Assembly (NCBI GenBank): GCA_964579505.1 | Contig: CAZOGC010000007.1 | Coordinates: forward strand, 69,245 to 133,244 | Direction of reading: 5' to 3' | Origin: JAJYSO01 sp964579505 | Lineage (GTDB): Bacteria > Bacteroidota > Bacteroidia > Flavobacteriales > Flavobacteriaceae | DNA: 64,000 nt | Shown here: positions 1 to 8,298 of the stretch, piece by piece | How the letters are laid out: each line of letters opens with the position of its first letter | How positions within the stretch are numbered: the first letter of the stretch is position 1 | Position numbers and translations under genes: made by a program | The notes under the pieces: generated by a model | The model's input: the letters and a program-made list of their open reading frames with translations, nothing else | What the model was told of the DNA's origin: nothing | Database searches by the model: none

Positions 1-1992
1 GGACAAACCTTAGCTACGGTAACTATACACGCCAAAGCCAAAATGCACCTTTCTAGAAAGCAAGGAAAGCTAACCGTTAACGTGGCCAACACCCATTTTG
101 AAGATACCAGAAATGTGTGGGAAGGACTTAAACGGGTGCCTATGCTCTCTCTTCAAGAAGGTAAAAACCCACAAATATTAGGCAAAAATGCACTGGTTGA
201 AATTAATGGGGTAAGAACCCATATGTCTGGGGCTGATTTACAAGCTTATCTCAAATCACTCGATCCAAAAAATGTAGAGAGAATTGAGATAGAACCCAAC
301 CCGGGGGCCGCATACGGTGCCGAGGTAGAAGCTTATATCAATATTGTTTTAAAACAGCGGTCTAACAACTATAGCTTAGGGATTAGAACCACTAACGCTA
401 TGCGTACCAATTATGTTAACTCAACCGGTATAAATTATGCGTTAAATTTAAAGAAGGTAAGTTTATATACGAATTATAACTTTGATTATGACCCGGAAGA
501 AACCGATCACAATTTAGCACAACGCATAGGTACAAACCCGCTTGTACAATACACCTCGCATAATTTAGAAACTCCTCGCGAACACCAAGCCACTGCTAAC
601 TTAAGCATAAACATGAGTAAGAAAGATTTATTGGTTTTAAACAACTATGTATCTTTTTCTAATACCGATATGAAAAGCTTGGCTAAGAATGCCGATTTTA
701 TTAGATCTGTACACACCAAAAACAAAAGTCACCAGTTACAATTTTCTCAGGTGTGGAAACACAATTTTAACGATAGTGTAAGTCTAAAAATAGGCGCCTA
801 TGAAGTTTTTCAAAAAGCAACGGCACACAATTATGCCCTAGACAATAACCAAGACTTACAAACACAAAATATCAATACTTCTATTCCATTATATATTGGC
901 CGTATAGATTACAAGAATACAAATGCCTGGGGAATTACTTCCATCGGAGCAAAATTTAGTGATATTTCTGTACAAAATGACAATCACAATTTTGGAAAAC
1001 AAGAATATACGGCCCCTTATCACTATGATGAGCGAGTACTCGCTGCTTATCTTAACCACCAATTTAGTTTTGCTGATGGCAGCAGTCTTAGCCTGGGAGT
1101 TCGTTCAGAAACCTCTATCATAGATTATACGTTTAATGCCCCAACAGGTTCTGAATCATACAGCAATCACCCTCGTTATACCAACCTGTTTTACAGCGCA
1201 CAATACAACTGGATGACCCCCGGAAAACGCTTGTACAATATCGCTTTCAAAAAGACCATTAAACGCCCTGATTACAGTGCTTTAAATCCCTTTCGCTCTA
1301 TTTCTAGTGATGGTATTTACGCTTCCGGCGATACAGAATTAGATCCTCAACAAACGTATGAACTGAGTTTTTACACCCATAAAAACAGTTTTACATTCTA
1401 CGGTTTTGCGGTTTATGTAAATAAACTTATTACGGAGATGTACGACGTAAAAGACAATCATATAAATACTACCTATCAAAACTTAAAAGACGTATATGCC
1501 ACAGGGCTAGGAGCCGAATACAGTCACGGCTTTTTTAACGACTTTTGGAATACTAAAACCTCTTTAGAAGTACGTTATATTGATTTATACGACCCTAGTT
1601 ATAACGGCCAAAAGGAGAAAAAACCTTTTCTCAAGTTTAACAGTAACAATACCCTAAAAATTAGTAAAGGCTTTTATGCTACCATAGATTATTGGTTTAG
1701 ATCTAATAAAGCGCCGGCCGGAATTTTAAAAATGTTGCACAGATCGTCTCTAGATATTAGTCTTACAAAAAAACTAGGCCGAAATTTTACTGCTATTCTT
1801 TTTGTAAATGATATTTTTAGAACTCATACCGCTGATTTTAAAACCACTCTTACCGGTTACTACTACCAAGATTATTCGTATAACGACCACCAAGCTATCG
1901 GACTTACCTTAAAATACAACATAGCCGGAAAAGCCTATAAAAAACACCACCTTCAAAACGCTCAAGACGACGCCATTAATAGACTGAATTAA
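1..1992 (+). CDS. Outer-membrane beta-barrel (TonB-receptor-like) protein, 5' end outside the window
   Basis: The frame is open back to base 1, so the gene starts outside the window; the first in-frame Met (base 43) lies inside the protein. About 660 residues are visible. A plug-like stretch with EINGVR and an IEIEPNPGAAYGAE segment, as in Bacteroidota TonB-dependent receptor plugs, is followed by many alternating aromatic and polar strands typical of an OMP_b-brl_3 barrel. Such proteins sit in the outer membrane and bind or import a ligand using TonB energy. The substrate cannot be read here: no SusD-like gene follows, and the next gene is metabolic. The C-terminus ends in a hydrophilic tail rather than a terminal aromatic strand. 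Family assignment is good; function is open. Confidence 0.75.
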   Translation, partial: GQTLATVTIHAKAKMHLSRKQGKLTVNVANTHFEDTRNVWEGLKRVPMLSLQEGKNPQILGKNALVEINGVRTHMSGADLQAYLKSLDPKNVERIEIEPNPGAAYGAEVEAYINIVLKQRSNNYSLGIRTTNAMRTNYVNSTGINYALNLKKVSLYTNYNFDYDPEETDHNLAQRIGTNPLVQYTSHNLETPREHQATANLSINMSKKDLLVLNNYVSFSNTDMKSLAKNADFIRSVHTKNKSHQLQFSQVWKHNFNDSVSLKIGAYEVFQKATAHNYALDNNQDLQTQNINTSIPLYIGRIDYKNTNAWGITSIGAKFSDISVQNDNHNFGKQEYTAPYHYDERVLAAYLNHQFSFADGSSLSLGVRSETSIIDYTFNAPTGSESYSNHPRYTNLFYSAQYNWMTPGKRLYNIAFKKTIKRPDYSALNPFRSISSDGIYASGDTELDPQQTYELSFYTHKNSFTFYGFAVYVNKLITEMYDVKDNHINTTYQNLKDVYATGLGAEYSHGFFNDFWNTKTSLEVRYIDLYDPSYNGQKEKKPFLKFNSNNTLKISKGFYATIDYWFRSNKAPAGILKMLHRSSLDISLTKKLGRNFTAILFVNDIFRTHTADFKTTLTGYYYQDYSYNDHQAIGLTLKYNIAGKAYKKHHLQNAQDDAINRLN

Positions 1993-2032
1993 AGATAATT
2001 ATGCGCCATTTTAAAAAAATAAATAAAAATAG

Positions 2033-2064
2033 TTGCATATTAAAAATTTATTTACAGATATTTG
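2033..2064 (+). promoter_or_regulatory. Probable promoter of the methionine leader
   Basis: TTG at 2033-2035 and GATATTTG at 2057-2064 (one mismatch to the Bacteroidota -7 element TAnnTTTG) are 21 bases apart, within the spacing known for flavobacterial promoters. Transcription would begin near 2070, just ahead of the first leader peptide at 2085. Confidence 0.4.
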
Positions 2065-2084
2065 TACCGTTGAAAAAAGCAACC

Positions 2085-2156
2085 ATGATTAATAAAAATA
2101 CAATAATGCAGGCTATGATGATGTGTCAAAAGACGCAGGGCTCGCTATTTGTATAA
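2085..2156 (+). CDS. Leader peptide 1 (Met/Cys-rich, 23 aa)
   Basis: A 23-codon ORF, ATG 2085 to TAA 2154-2156, carries the run Met-Met-Met-Cys at codons 11-14 and five Met in total. It ends 23 bases before a strong intrinsic terminator (2180-2208) and lies upstream of metY, as expected for a ribosome-sensed attenuator of amino-acid biosynthesis. The segment at 2135-2142, just past the Met/Cys run, can pair with the 5' arm of the terminator. A ribosome waiting on Met codons would leave that segment free; one that reaches the stop codon would cover or release it so the terminator forms. The peptide itself probably has no function. The call rests on composition and position only. Confidence 0.75.
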   Translation: MINKNTIMQAMMMCQKTQGSLFV

Positions 2157-2188
2157 CTAACATAAAAACAAATAAAAAAAGCCCTTGC
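2135..2188 (+). promoter_or_regulatory. Antiterminator pairing of attenuator 1
   Basis: GCAGGGCT (2135-2142, inside leader peptide 1) is complementary to AGCCCTTGC (2180-2188), giving 8 base pairs with one bulged U (2186). Forming it removes the 5' arm of the terminator stem. The segment starts 8 bases after the Cys codon of the Met-Met-Met-Cys run, so stalling on the first Met codons exposes it, while stalling on the Cys codon would probably mask it. This suggests the first attenuator senses Met more than Cys (inference). Confidence 0.55.
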
Positions 2189-2208
2189 AAAATGTAAGGG
2201 CTTTTTTT
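2180..2208 (+). terminator. Intrinsic terminator of attenuator 1
   Basis: A 10-bp stem pairs AGCCCTTGCA (2180-2189) with TGTAAGGGCT (2193-2202), with one G-U pair and loop AAA, followed directly by seven T (2202-2208). It lies between the two leader peptides, so transcripts must pass it to reach metY. Confidence 0.8.
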
Positions 2209-2243
2209 ATAACCATTTTTAACGCTAACTATAACAAACAAAA

Positions 2244-2333
2244 ATGACAACTACCGCTAACCAAATGATGATGTGTATGTGTATGTGTATGATGATGCAC
2301 CTGCCCCGCCTTTGTCGAAAAACAACGAGTTAG
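2244..2333 (+). CDS. Leader peptide 2 (Met/Cys-rich, 29 aa)
   Basis: A 29-codon ORF, ATG 2244 to TAG 2331-2333, contains an unbroken run of eleven Met and Cys codons (MMMCMCMCMMM, codons 8-18; bases 2265-2297) plus a fourth Cys at codon 24. It has nine Met and four Cys in 29 residues. It ends 27 bases before a perfect terminator hairpin (2361-2393) and 101 bases before metY. The DNA of the run resembles a simple repeat, but the frame, start, stop and downstream hairpins mark it as a regulatory leader. It should sense both charged Met-tRNA and Cys-tRNA, fitting control of a sulfur amino-acid operon. Confidence 0.85.
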   Translation: MTTTANQMMMCMCMCMMMHLPRLCRKTTS

Positions 2334-2375
2334 CGCCTATAAACAACGCACACAACCTCGAGTCCTTTCGGCAAA
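2311..2375 (+). promoter_or_regulatory. Antiterminator pairing of attenuator 2
   Basis: TTTGTCGAAA (2311-2320, in the last third of leader peptide 2) can pair over ten contiguous bases with TTTCGGCAAA (2366-2375), with one G-U pair. The second segment is the 5' arm plus loop of the downstream terminator, so the two structures exclude each other. The first segment begins 14 bases after the last codon of the Met/Cys run: a ribosome stalled within most of the run leaves it exposed, and one at the stop codon lets the terminator fold. This is classical attenuation geometry seen directly in the sequence; function is inferred. Confidence 0.75.
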
Positions 2376-2393
2376 ACCGAAAGGACTTTTTTT
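2361..2393 (+). terminator. Intrinsic terminator of attenuator 2
   Basis: A perfect 11-bp stem pairs AGTCCTTTCGG (2361-2371) with CCGAAAGGACT (2377-2387), loop CAAAA, followed by a T run to 2393. It sits 40 bases upstream of the metY start codon. Confidence 0.85.
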
Positions 2394-2433
2394 ATACCCC
2401 AATTTTAACCTTAACCTTTTTAAACAGCAAATT

Positions 2434-3726
2434 ATGAGCAATTTCAATTTTTCAACCAACGCTTTACGCGCCGGACACGACCCCAAAACAGCCTTCGGCT
2501 CTTTATCTGTGCCTATTTATCAAACCATTTCTTATGTATTTGAAAATTCTGATCAAGCCGCCGGAGCATTTGATTTATCAATCCCCATTCCGCTATACAC
2601 CCGACTTAACAACCCTACCAACGGAGCCTTAGAAAAAAGATTAGCTACTCTTGAAGGAGGCGTTGCCGCGGTCGTTACCGCTTCGGGGCAAGCTGCTATT
2701 GCCACTACGCTACTCATTTTACTAAAAGCCGGTGATCATGTAGTAGCCTCTAGCAGCATTTACGGCGGAACCTACAACTTACTAAACCACACCCTACCCC
2801 GTTTAGGAATTCACACCACTTTTGTAGATCCTTCTGATGTCGAAAACTTTCGCGCAGCCATTCAAGATAACACCAAAGTTTTCTTTGCAGAATCTGTTGG
2901 TAATCCAAAATTAGACGTACTTGATTTAGACGGAATTTCTGCGATTGCCAAAGAAAACAAAATTCCGTTTGTGGTAGATAATACGGTAGCTTCTCCTTAT
3001 TTATTAAACCCCATTGCCCACGGAGCCAATATTGTCGTACACTCTATTACTAAATATATTAGCGGAAATGGCACTTCTTTAGGAGGCGCCATTATTGATG
3101 GCGGAAACTTTGATTGGGAAGCAGCTGATTTTCCTGAATTTACAGAACCTTCTAAAGGTTATCACGGACTTGTTTTTAGTGAAGTTTTTGGAAAAGCAGC
3201 CTTAACCGGCCGTCTCGTAGCCGAAGGATTACGCGATTTTGGCGGCGCTATAAGCCCGTACAATTCTTTTCAAATATTACAGGGCTTAGAAACACTTCCA
3301 CTCCGCATTAAGCAACAAAGTGAAAATGCTTTAAAATTAGCTCAATGGTTAGAAGAACAAGAAGAAGTGGCTTGGGTAAATTATCCGGGATTACCTTCTA
3401 GCAAATATTATGATTTGGCTCAAAAATACCTGCCTAAAGGTCAAAGTGGCGTCATTACTTTCGGCTTAAAAGGAGGGTATGAAGCGGCTAAACGCGTGGC
3501 TGACGAAACACAACTCTTTTCGTTAATGGCCAATTTTGGTGATTCTAAATCATTAATTATTCACCCGGCATCTACTACTCATCAACAGCTTACCGAAGAA
3601 GAACAAAGAACAGCAGGCGTTTCGCCAGACCTTATTCGACTGTCTATCGGACTAGAAGACTATGAAGATTTAAAAACTGATTTAAAAGCCACTTTTAAAC
3701 CTAAAGAAGCCTTTGCTGAATTATAA
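2434..3726 (+). CDS. metY: O-acetylhomoserine sulfhydrylase / aminocarboxypropyltransferase
   Basis: A 430-residue PLP enzyme of the Cys/Met metabolism family that converts O-acetylhomoserine plus sulfide (or methanethiol) to homocysteine (or methionine) in the cytoplasm. The opening FSTNALRAGHDP, the cofactor lysine in SITKYISGNGTSLGG, and SLIIHPASTTHQQL near the C-terminus are characteristic of MetY rather than of cystathionine enzymes, and the length is usual. It follows two Met/Cys leader-peptide attenuators, so its expression should fall when Met and Cys tRNAs are charged. A structured terminator-like hairpin separates it from metX, which supplies its substrate. Confidence 0.92.
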   Translation: MSNFNFSTNALRAGHDPKTAFGSLSVPIYQTISYVFENSDQAAGAFDLSIPIPLYTRLNNPTNGALEKRLATLEGGVAAVVTASGQAAIATTLLILLKAGDHVVASSSIYGGTYNLLNHTLPRLGIHTTFVDPSDVENFRAAIQDNTKVFFAESVGNPKLDVLDLDGISAIAKENKIPFVVDNTVASPYLLNPIAHGANIVVHSITKYISGNGTSLGGAIIDGGNFDWEAADFPEFTEPSKGYHGLVFSEVFGKAALTGRLVAEGLRDFGGAISPYNSFQILQGLETLPLRIKQQSENALKLAQWLEEQEEVAWVNYPGLPSSKYYDLAQKYLPKGQSGVITFGLKGGYEAAKRVADETQLFSLMANFGDSKSLIIHPASTTHQQLTEEEQRTAGVSPDLIRLSIGLEDYEDLKTDLKATFKPKEAFAEL

Positions 3727-3740
3727 ACACTGGCTAAATT

Positions 3741-3810
3741 AAATAGAGGTATGGCATGTACAGTAAGTACATTTTATAGCCCCCAAACCAACGCCATGCC
3801 TCTATTTTTA
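3741..3810 (+). terminator. Long branched hairpin / terminator between metY and metX
   Basis: A 15-bp stem pairs 3741-3755 (AAATAGAGGTATGGC) with 3793-3807 (GCCATGCCTCTATTT), with one G-U pair, and encloses a second hairpin ATGTAC/GTACAT (3756-3761 with 3767-3772, loop AGTAA). The closing strand ends in TTTTTA. It could terminate or attenuate transcription after metY, so metX and thrA may be expressed at a lower level. No obvious TAnnTTTG promoter was found between it and metX. Confidence 0.55.
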
Positions 3811-3864
3811 TCACCTTAATTATAGAATAAATCTCATCTTACAAAAAACGTAAGCTCCGTAAAA

Positions 3865-4836
3865 ATGATAGCCACAGTAAGCCCTTTACAACAACTAACC
3901 CTAAATTCACTTCACCTGCCCAACGGAAGGCAAAAAGATTTTTTGCTAACCTATCAGGTTTTTGGACAACCGCTACATCAAGCTCCTATAGTGCTGGTTA
4001 ACCATGCGCTAACCGGAAACAGCACCGTATGTGGCCCCGATGGGTGGTGGCAGAATTTAATTGGTGAAAATCAAACCGTAGATTTAAATCGCTACACGGT
4101 TATTGCCTTCAATATTCCCGGAAACGGATACAAAACAGCATTGCTTACCGACTATAAATTATACTCCACACGATTCTTTGCTTCCTTATTTTGGAAGGGT
4201 TTAGATCAGTTACAAGTTCGTGAATTATATGCCGTGATAGGATCTAGTTTAGGTGGAGGTATTGCGTGGGAGATGACACTCCTTCGCCCTACTTCTATCC
4301 AACACCTTATTCCTATTGCCACCAATATAAAAGCTTCTGATTGGGTTATCGGTAATGTATTAGTGCAAGATGAAATTTTAAATCAAGTTGAAAATCCGAT
4401 AGCCCTTGCCCGTAAACACGCTATGTTACTCTATCGGTCTCCTGCTTCTTTTACCCAAAAATTTAACCTGCAATACAAAGACGAAGAGGAGCAATATGCC
4501 GTAGAAAGTTGGCTAAACTATCATGGCCGTACATTAAAAGATAGGTTTCCGCTTGCCGCATACAAGCTGATGAATTACCTATTAAAAACGATTGGGAAAG
4601 GGCTTACCGGATCAGCAATTATCCGTTTTGCGCAAGAAACTACCACTCATATTCACAGTATTGCGGTAGATTCTGATTACCTGTTTACGCAAGCAGAACA
4701 AAAAGAAACCTATCATTTTTTACAACACCATGGCTGTCAACATATTTATTATAATGAAATTAACTCAGTGCATGGGCACGACGCTTTTTTAATAGAATAC
4801 AAACAACTCAATCAATTATTAGCTCCAATATTTTAA
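3865..4836 (+). CDS. metX: Homoserine O-acetyltransferase-like alpha/beta hydrolase
   Basis: A 323-residue alpha/beta-hydrolase-fold protein. The nucleophile elbow is GSSLGG (about residues 130-135), with acid in AVDSDYLF and histidine in SVHGHDAF near the C-terminus, as in MetX enzymes that acetylate homoserine from acetyl-CoA. It is somewhat shorter than classical MetX proteins (about 350-380 residues). It lies between metY, which uses O-acetylhomoserine, and thrA, which makes homoserine, so context supports the call strongly. Twelve bases separate it from thrA, so the two are cotranscribed. Whether it uses acetyl- or succinyl-CoA cannot be read from sequence alone. Confidence 0.8.
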   Translation: MIATVSPLQQLTLNSLHLPNGRQKDFLLTYQVFGQPLHQAPIVLVNHALTGNSTVCGPDGWWQNLIGENQTVDLNRYTVIAFNIPGNGYKTALLTDYKLYSTRFFASLFWKGLDQLQVRELYAVIGSSLGGGIAWEMTLLRPTSIQHLIPIATNIKASDWVIGNVLVQDEILNQVENPIALARKHAMLLYRSPASFTQKFNLQYKDEEEQYAVESWLNYHGRTLKDRFPLAAYKLMNYLLKTIGKGLTGSAIIRFAQETTTHIHSIAVDSDYLFTQAEQKETYHFLQHHGCQHIYYNEINSVHGHDAFLIEYKQLNQLLAPIF

Positions 4837-4848
4837 CCTCTATATCTT

Positions 4849-7251
4849 ATGAAAGTATTAAAGTTTGGCGGAAAATCGCTCACAATCGGTCAGCCTTTTG
4901 AAAATGTACTCAAAATTATTAAACAAAAAGCCGCTGAAGGTCAAGTTGCCATTGTAGTATCTGCTATAGGAGATACCACCAACACCCTAGAAGATATTTT
5001 GCAACGAGCCAAAAATGGGCAAGATTATGCCTCACTTTTTAAATCTTTTAAAAACAGCCTTTACTATCCGGGGGTAGATTTAACTCAAGAAATTGAAACC
5101 TTAGGAAACCTATATGCCGGGGTGTCTTTAATTGGCGATTACAGCCCCAAAATAAAAGATCAAGTATTGGCTTATGGCGAGATTATATCGAGTAAAATAT
5201 TGGCTTATGAACTCACCAACCAAGGGTTAAATGCCCTAGCTATAGACAGCCGTAAATTTTTTATAGCTGATGATAATTTTGGTAATGCACAAGCCGATGA
5301 AATCTCTTCTAAACAAAAAACACAAGCATACTTTGATGCCCTTCCAAAAGATGTTATTCCTATTGTAGCCGGGTTTATAGGAGCTACTCACAAAGGCGAA
5401 ACTATAACTTTTGGGCGAAATGGCAGTAACTACTCTGCTGCCTTATTGGCTAATTTTCTCGAAGCCGATGAACTGCAAAACTATACGCACGTAGACGGAA
5501 TTTTTACGGCAAATCCGGAGTGGGTTAAAACCGCCCAAAAAATAGAGGCCCTACATTATAATGAAGCTAACGAACTAGCCAATTTCGGAGCCTCTATTCT
5601 TCATGCCAAAACCATTCTTCCGTTGGTAAAGAACAACATTCCATTGCGTATTTTAAACACCCTTAATCCACAGAGTAAAGGCACGCTGATTTCTGCTCAT
5701 CCTACCGCACAAGGTATTAAATCACTTTCTGTAGAAAATGACGTAGCGCTTATACAACTAGAAGGACGAGGTTTGCTAGGTATTGTAGGTATTGACGCAC
5801 GTGTATTTACCGCTCTTGCACAAGAAAACATTAGTGTAGGAGTTGTGTCGCAAGGTTCTTCAGAACGCGGACTGGGATTTGTAGTGGCCGCCAAGCAAGC
5901 TGAACGAGCTGAAAAAGCACTTCAACGAGAGTTTAAAAACGATTTTTATACCCGTGATGTAAGCAGTATTTCAGTAAATAAAAATATTGCTGTCATTTCT
6001 ATCATTGGGCAAGATTTATGCTCTTTTGATAAACCTTATTCAGCCCTTATTAAAAACAATATTGTACCTATTTTGTTTAACAATGCTATCTCCGGAAAAA
6101 ACGTCAGTATAGTAGTTCATAAAAAAGACGCCAAAAAAGCTATCAATGTTATTCACGGACAAATTTTTGGGGTAACCAAAAAGGTGAATATTGCCGTATT
6201 TGGGCACGGAGTTGTCGGCGGTACACTGATAGATCAAGTTATTCAATCGGCTCCTTCTATAAAAGACAAAAAGAATGTACAACTCAATATTTTTGCCATT
6301 GCCAACTCTAAAAAAGTTTTGCTAGACGAAAAAGGTATTTCTGCCAACTGGCGCAAAGAACTTCAACAAGAAGGAATAGCCTACACCTTGCAACAAATCA
6401 TAGATTTTGCCAATCAAAATCACCTAGAAAACCTGATTGCCATAGACAATACTGCTTCAAAAGAATTCATTATTCATTATTTACCGTTGGTAGAACATGG
6501 TTTTGACTTAATATCTTCTAATAAAATTGGCAATACTATTGACTATTCTTTTTATAATAAACTGCGTCAAGCATTAAAAAAACACCATAAAGAATATTTA
6601 TATGAAGCCAATGTAGGCGCCGGTTTGCCTCTAATAGACACTATAAAACTATTACATCTGTCTGGCGAAAATATTACCCGAATAAAAGGGGTGTTTTCAG
6701 GCAGTTTGAGTTATTTATTCAACGAATACTCAACCGGCAAAAAAACATTTAGCCAAGTGCTACGCGAAGCTATCAAACAAGGGTTTACCGAACCCGATCC
6801 GCGAGAAGATTTATCAGGCAATGATGTAGGGCGTAAGCTGCTCGTTTTAGCCCGCGAATTAGACTTACAAAACGAATTTGGTGAGGTGAAAATTCAGAGT
6901 TTAATTCCTAAAGAGCTACAAGAAGTAGATACGCCCACATTTTTGGCCAACTTAGAGAAACTAGACGTCCATTTTGATAACCTAAAGCAAAACCTGGAAG
7001 CTGGTACTGTTTTAAAATATGTAGGCGAACTATCCGGCGATTTGCGTACAGACAAAGGAATCTTAGAAACCAAGTTGATTAGTGTACCAGCCAACTCAGC
7101 ATTAGGACAACTAAAAGGAGCGGATAATATCTTTGAAATTTATACAGAGAGCTATGGAGAAAACCCAATTATCATTCAAGGAGCCGGAGCCGGCGCTGCA
7201 GTAACGGCAAGAGGGGTTTTTGGTGATATTCTCAGGCTGGTAAACAAATAA
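4849..7251 (+). CDS. thrA: Bifunctional aspartate kinase / homoserine dehydrogenase I
   Basis: An 800-residue fusion. Residues 1 to about 285 are the aspartate kinase (KFGGKS at the N-terminus; most kinases have KFGGTS). An ACT-type regulatory linker spans roughly 300-440. Homoserine dehydrogenase runs from about 445, opening with the nucleotide-binding AVFGHGVVGG and including SSNKIGNTIDY and a GVFSGSLSY segment. It performs the first and third steps from aspartate to homoserine in the cytoplasm, supplying Met, Thr and Ile synthesis. Placement behind metY and metX makes a complete aspartate-to-homocysteine unit except for aspartate-semialdehyde dehydrogenase, not in this window. The linker implies end-product inhibition, as in the family. 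Confidence 0.93.
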   Translation: MKVLKFGGKSLTIGQPFENVLKIIKQKAAEGQVAIVVSAIGDTTNTLEDILQRAKNGQDYASLFKSFKNSLYYPGVDLTQEIETLGNLYAGVSLIGDYSPKIKDQVLAYGEIISSKILAYELTNQGLNALAIDSRKFFIADDNFGNAQADEISSKQKTQAYFDALPKDVIPIVAGFIGATHKGETITFGRNGSNYSAALLANFLEADELQNYTHVDGIFTANPEWVKTAQKIEALHYNEANELANFGASILHAKTILPLVKNNIPLRILNTLNPQSKGTLISAHPTAQGIKSLSVENDVALIQLEGRGLLGIVGIDARVFTALAQENISVGVVSQGSSERGLGFVVAAKQAERAEKALQREFKNDFYTRDVSSISVNKNIAVISIIGQDLCSFDKPYSALIKNNIVPILFNNAISGKNVSIVVHKKDAKKAINVIHGQIFGVTKKVNIAVFGHGVVGGTLIDQVIQSAPSIKDKKNVQLNIFAIANSKKVLLDEKGISANWRKELQQEGIAYTLQQIIDFANQNHLENLIAIDNTASKEFIIHYLPLVEHGFDLISSNKIGNTIDYSFYNKLRQALKKHHKEYLYEANVGAGLPLIDTIKLLHLSGENITRIKGVFSGSLSYLFNEYSTGKKTFSQVLREAIKQGFTEPDPREDLSGNDVGRKLLVLARELDLQNEFGEVKIQSLIPKELQEVDTPTFLANLEKLDVHFDNLKQNLEAGTVLKYVGELSGDLRTDKGILETKLISVPANSALGQLKGADNIFEIYTESYGENPIIIQGAGAGAAVTARGVFGDILRLVNK

Positions 7252-7342
7252 ATGAAGGGCAAAAGAAAACAAATTTTCCGACTCGCCAACCGCAAAAAAT
7301 AAAGCACGCTTTATTAAGCCAATATTTAACGTATTCTGCGGC

Positions 7343-7372
7343 TTGTCAAAACCTTTTTAAAACCTATCTTTG
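7343..7372 (+). promoter_or_regulatory. Promoter of the heme O synthase / oxidase cluster
   Basis: TTG (7343-7345) and TATCTTTG (7365-7372) are separated by 19 bases, a complete match to the Bacteroidota promoter pattern. Transcription would start near 7378, about 18 bases before the TTG start codon of the next gene. Confidence 0.75.
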
Positions 7373-7395
7373 CACGCAAATAAAAGGAATCCGTT

Positions 7396-8298
7396 TTGGA
7401 AGGTACGGTTATAAAGCCACAAACGCGGGATATCATAGCTGATTTTAAAGAAATTACGAAGCTACGGCTGTCTGTTAGTGTAGTATTTTCGGCTATTGCA
7501 GGCTATTTTCTTGGCGCTGAAGTCATTAATTTTGTCACAGTTTTACTGTTGGCAGTAGGAGGTTATTTAATGGTAGGTGCCTCTAATGTGTTTAACCAAA
7601 TTATGGAGCGTCATCTTGATGCCAAGATGGATCGCACCAAAAATAGGCCCCTCCCCGCCGGGCGAATGAGTCTAAGCACAGCATGGTTTATTGGAGTAGT
7701 CTTTGCATTATTGGGTATATGGGTGCTTTATATTATTAACCCTACCACCGCCTTGTTCGGAACTATATCAATTGCCTTATATGTACTGGCTTACACCCCT
7801 TTAAAAACCAAAACACCCCTTTCTGTTTTTGTAGGCGCTTTTCCGGGAGCTATTCCTTTTATGATGGGATGGATTGCCGCAACCAACAATTTTGGTATTG
7901 AAGCCGGTACCTTATTTATGATTCAATTTTTTTGGCAATTTCCTCATTTTTGGGCGCTGGGCTGGTGGCTCTATGATGATTATAAAAAAGGTGGATTCTT
8001 TATGTTACCTACCGGAAAACGCGATAAGACAACCGCCTTACAAACTATTTTATACTCATTCTGGACCCTTGCTGTTTCTATTATTCCTGTATTTGGCGTT
8101 ACCGGAAAGTTACAGTTGTCTATTATCTCAGGCCTATTAATTTTAGTGCTCGGAGCAGGGCTTATCTACTACGCTATACGCCTGTATAACCGCAGAGACG
8201 CTAAAGCTGCTAAACAGCTCATGTTTGCCAGCGTGTCCTATATAACACTTTTACAAATCATCTATGTATTAGATAAATTTATACGCATATGGATTTAA
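7396..8298 (+). CDS. cyoE: Protoheme IX farnesyltransferase (heme O synthase)
   Basis: A 300-residue polytopic UbiA-family membrane protein that adds the farnesyl group to heme B to make heme O for heme-copper oxidases. The first Asp-rich motif is in NVFNQIMERHLDAKMDRTKN and the second region holds LAYTPLKTKTP, both diagnostic. No ATG precedes the conserved N-terminus, so a TTG start at 7396 is chosen; a good promoter ends 24 bases upstream. The last 10 bases overlap the next gene, a cytochrome oxidase subunit III, implying translational coupling. The usual name in other lineages is ctaB. Confidence 0.92.
   Translation: MEGTVIKPQTRDIIADFKEITKLRLSVSVVFSAIAGYFLGAEVINFVTVLLLAVGGYLMVGASNVFNQIMERHLDAKMDRTKNRPLPAGRMSLSTAWFIGVVFALLGIWVLYIINPTTALFGTISIALYVLAYTPLKTKTPLSVFVGAFPGAIPFMMGWIAATNNFGIEAGTLFMIQFFWQFPHFWALGWWLYDDYKKGGFFMLPTGKRDKTTALQTILYSFWTLAVSIIPVFGVTGKLQLSIISGLLILVLGAGLIYYAIRLYNRRDAKAAKQLMFASVSYITLLQIIYVLDKFIRIWI

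Noticed and set aside
2265..2297. ATG/TGT simple repeat that could be read as a microsatellite
   Set aside because: It lies in frame in a 29-codon ORF with start, stop, antiterminator and terminator in the right places, which explains it better as a leader peptide.
1993..2433. A SAM riboswitch upstream of metY
   Set aside because: No SAM-I, SAM-II or similar core was recognisable; the hairpins are accounted for by two attenuators.
7299..7316. Terminator after thrA
   Set aside because: The short AATAAAG/CTTTATT stem has no T run after it.
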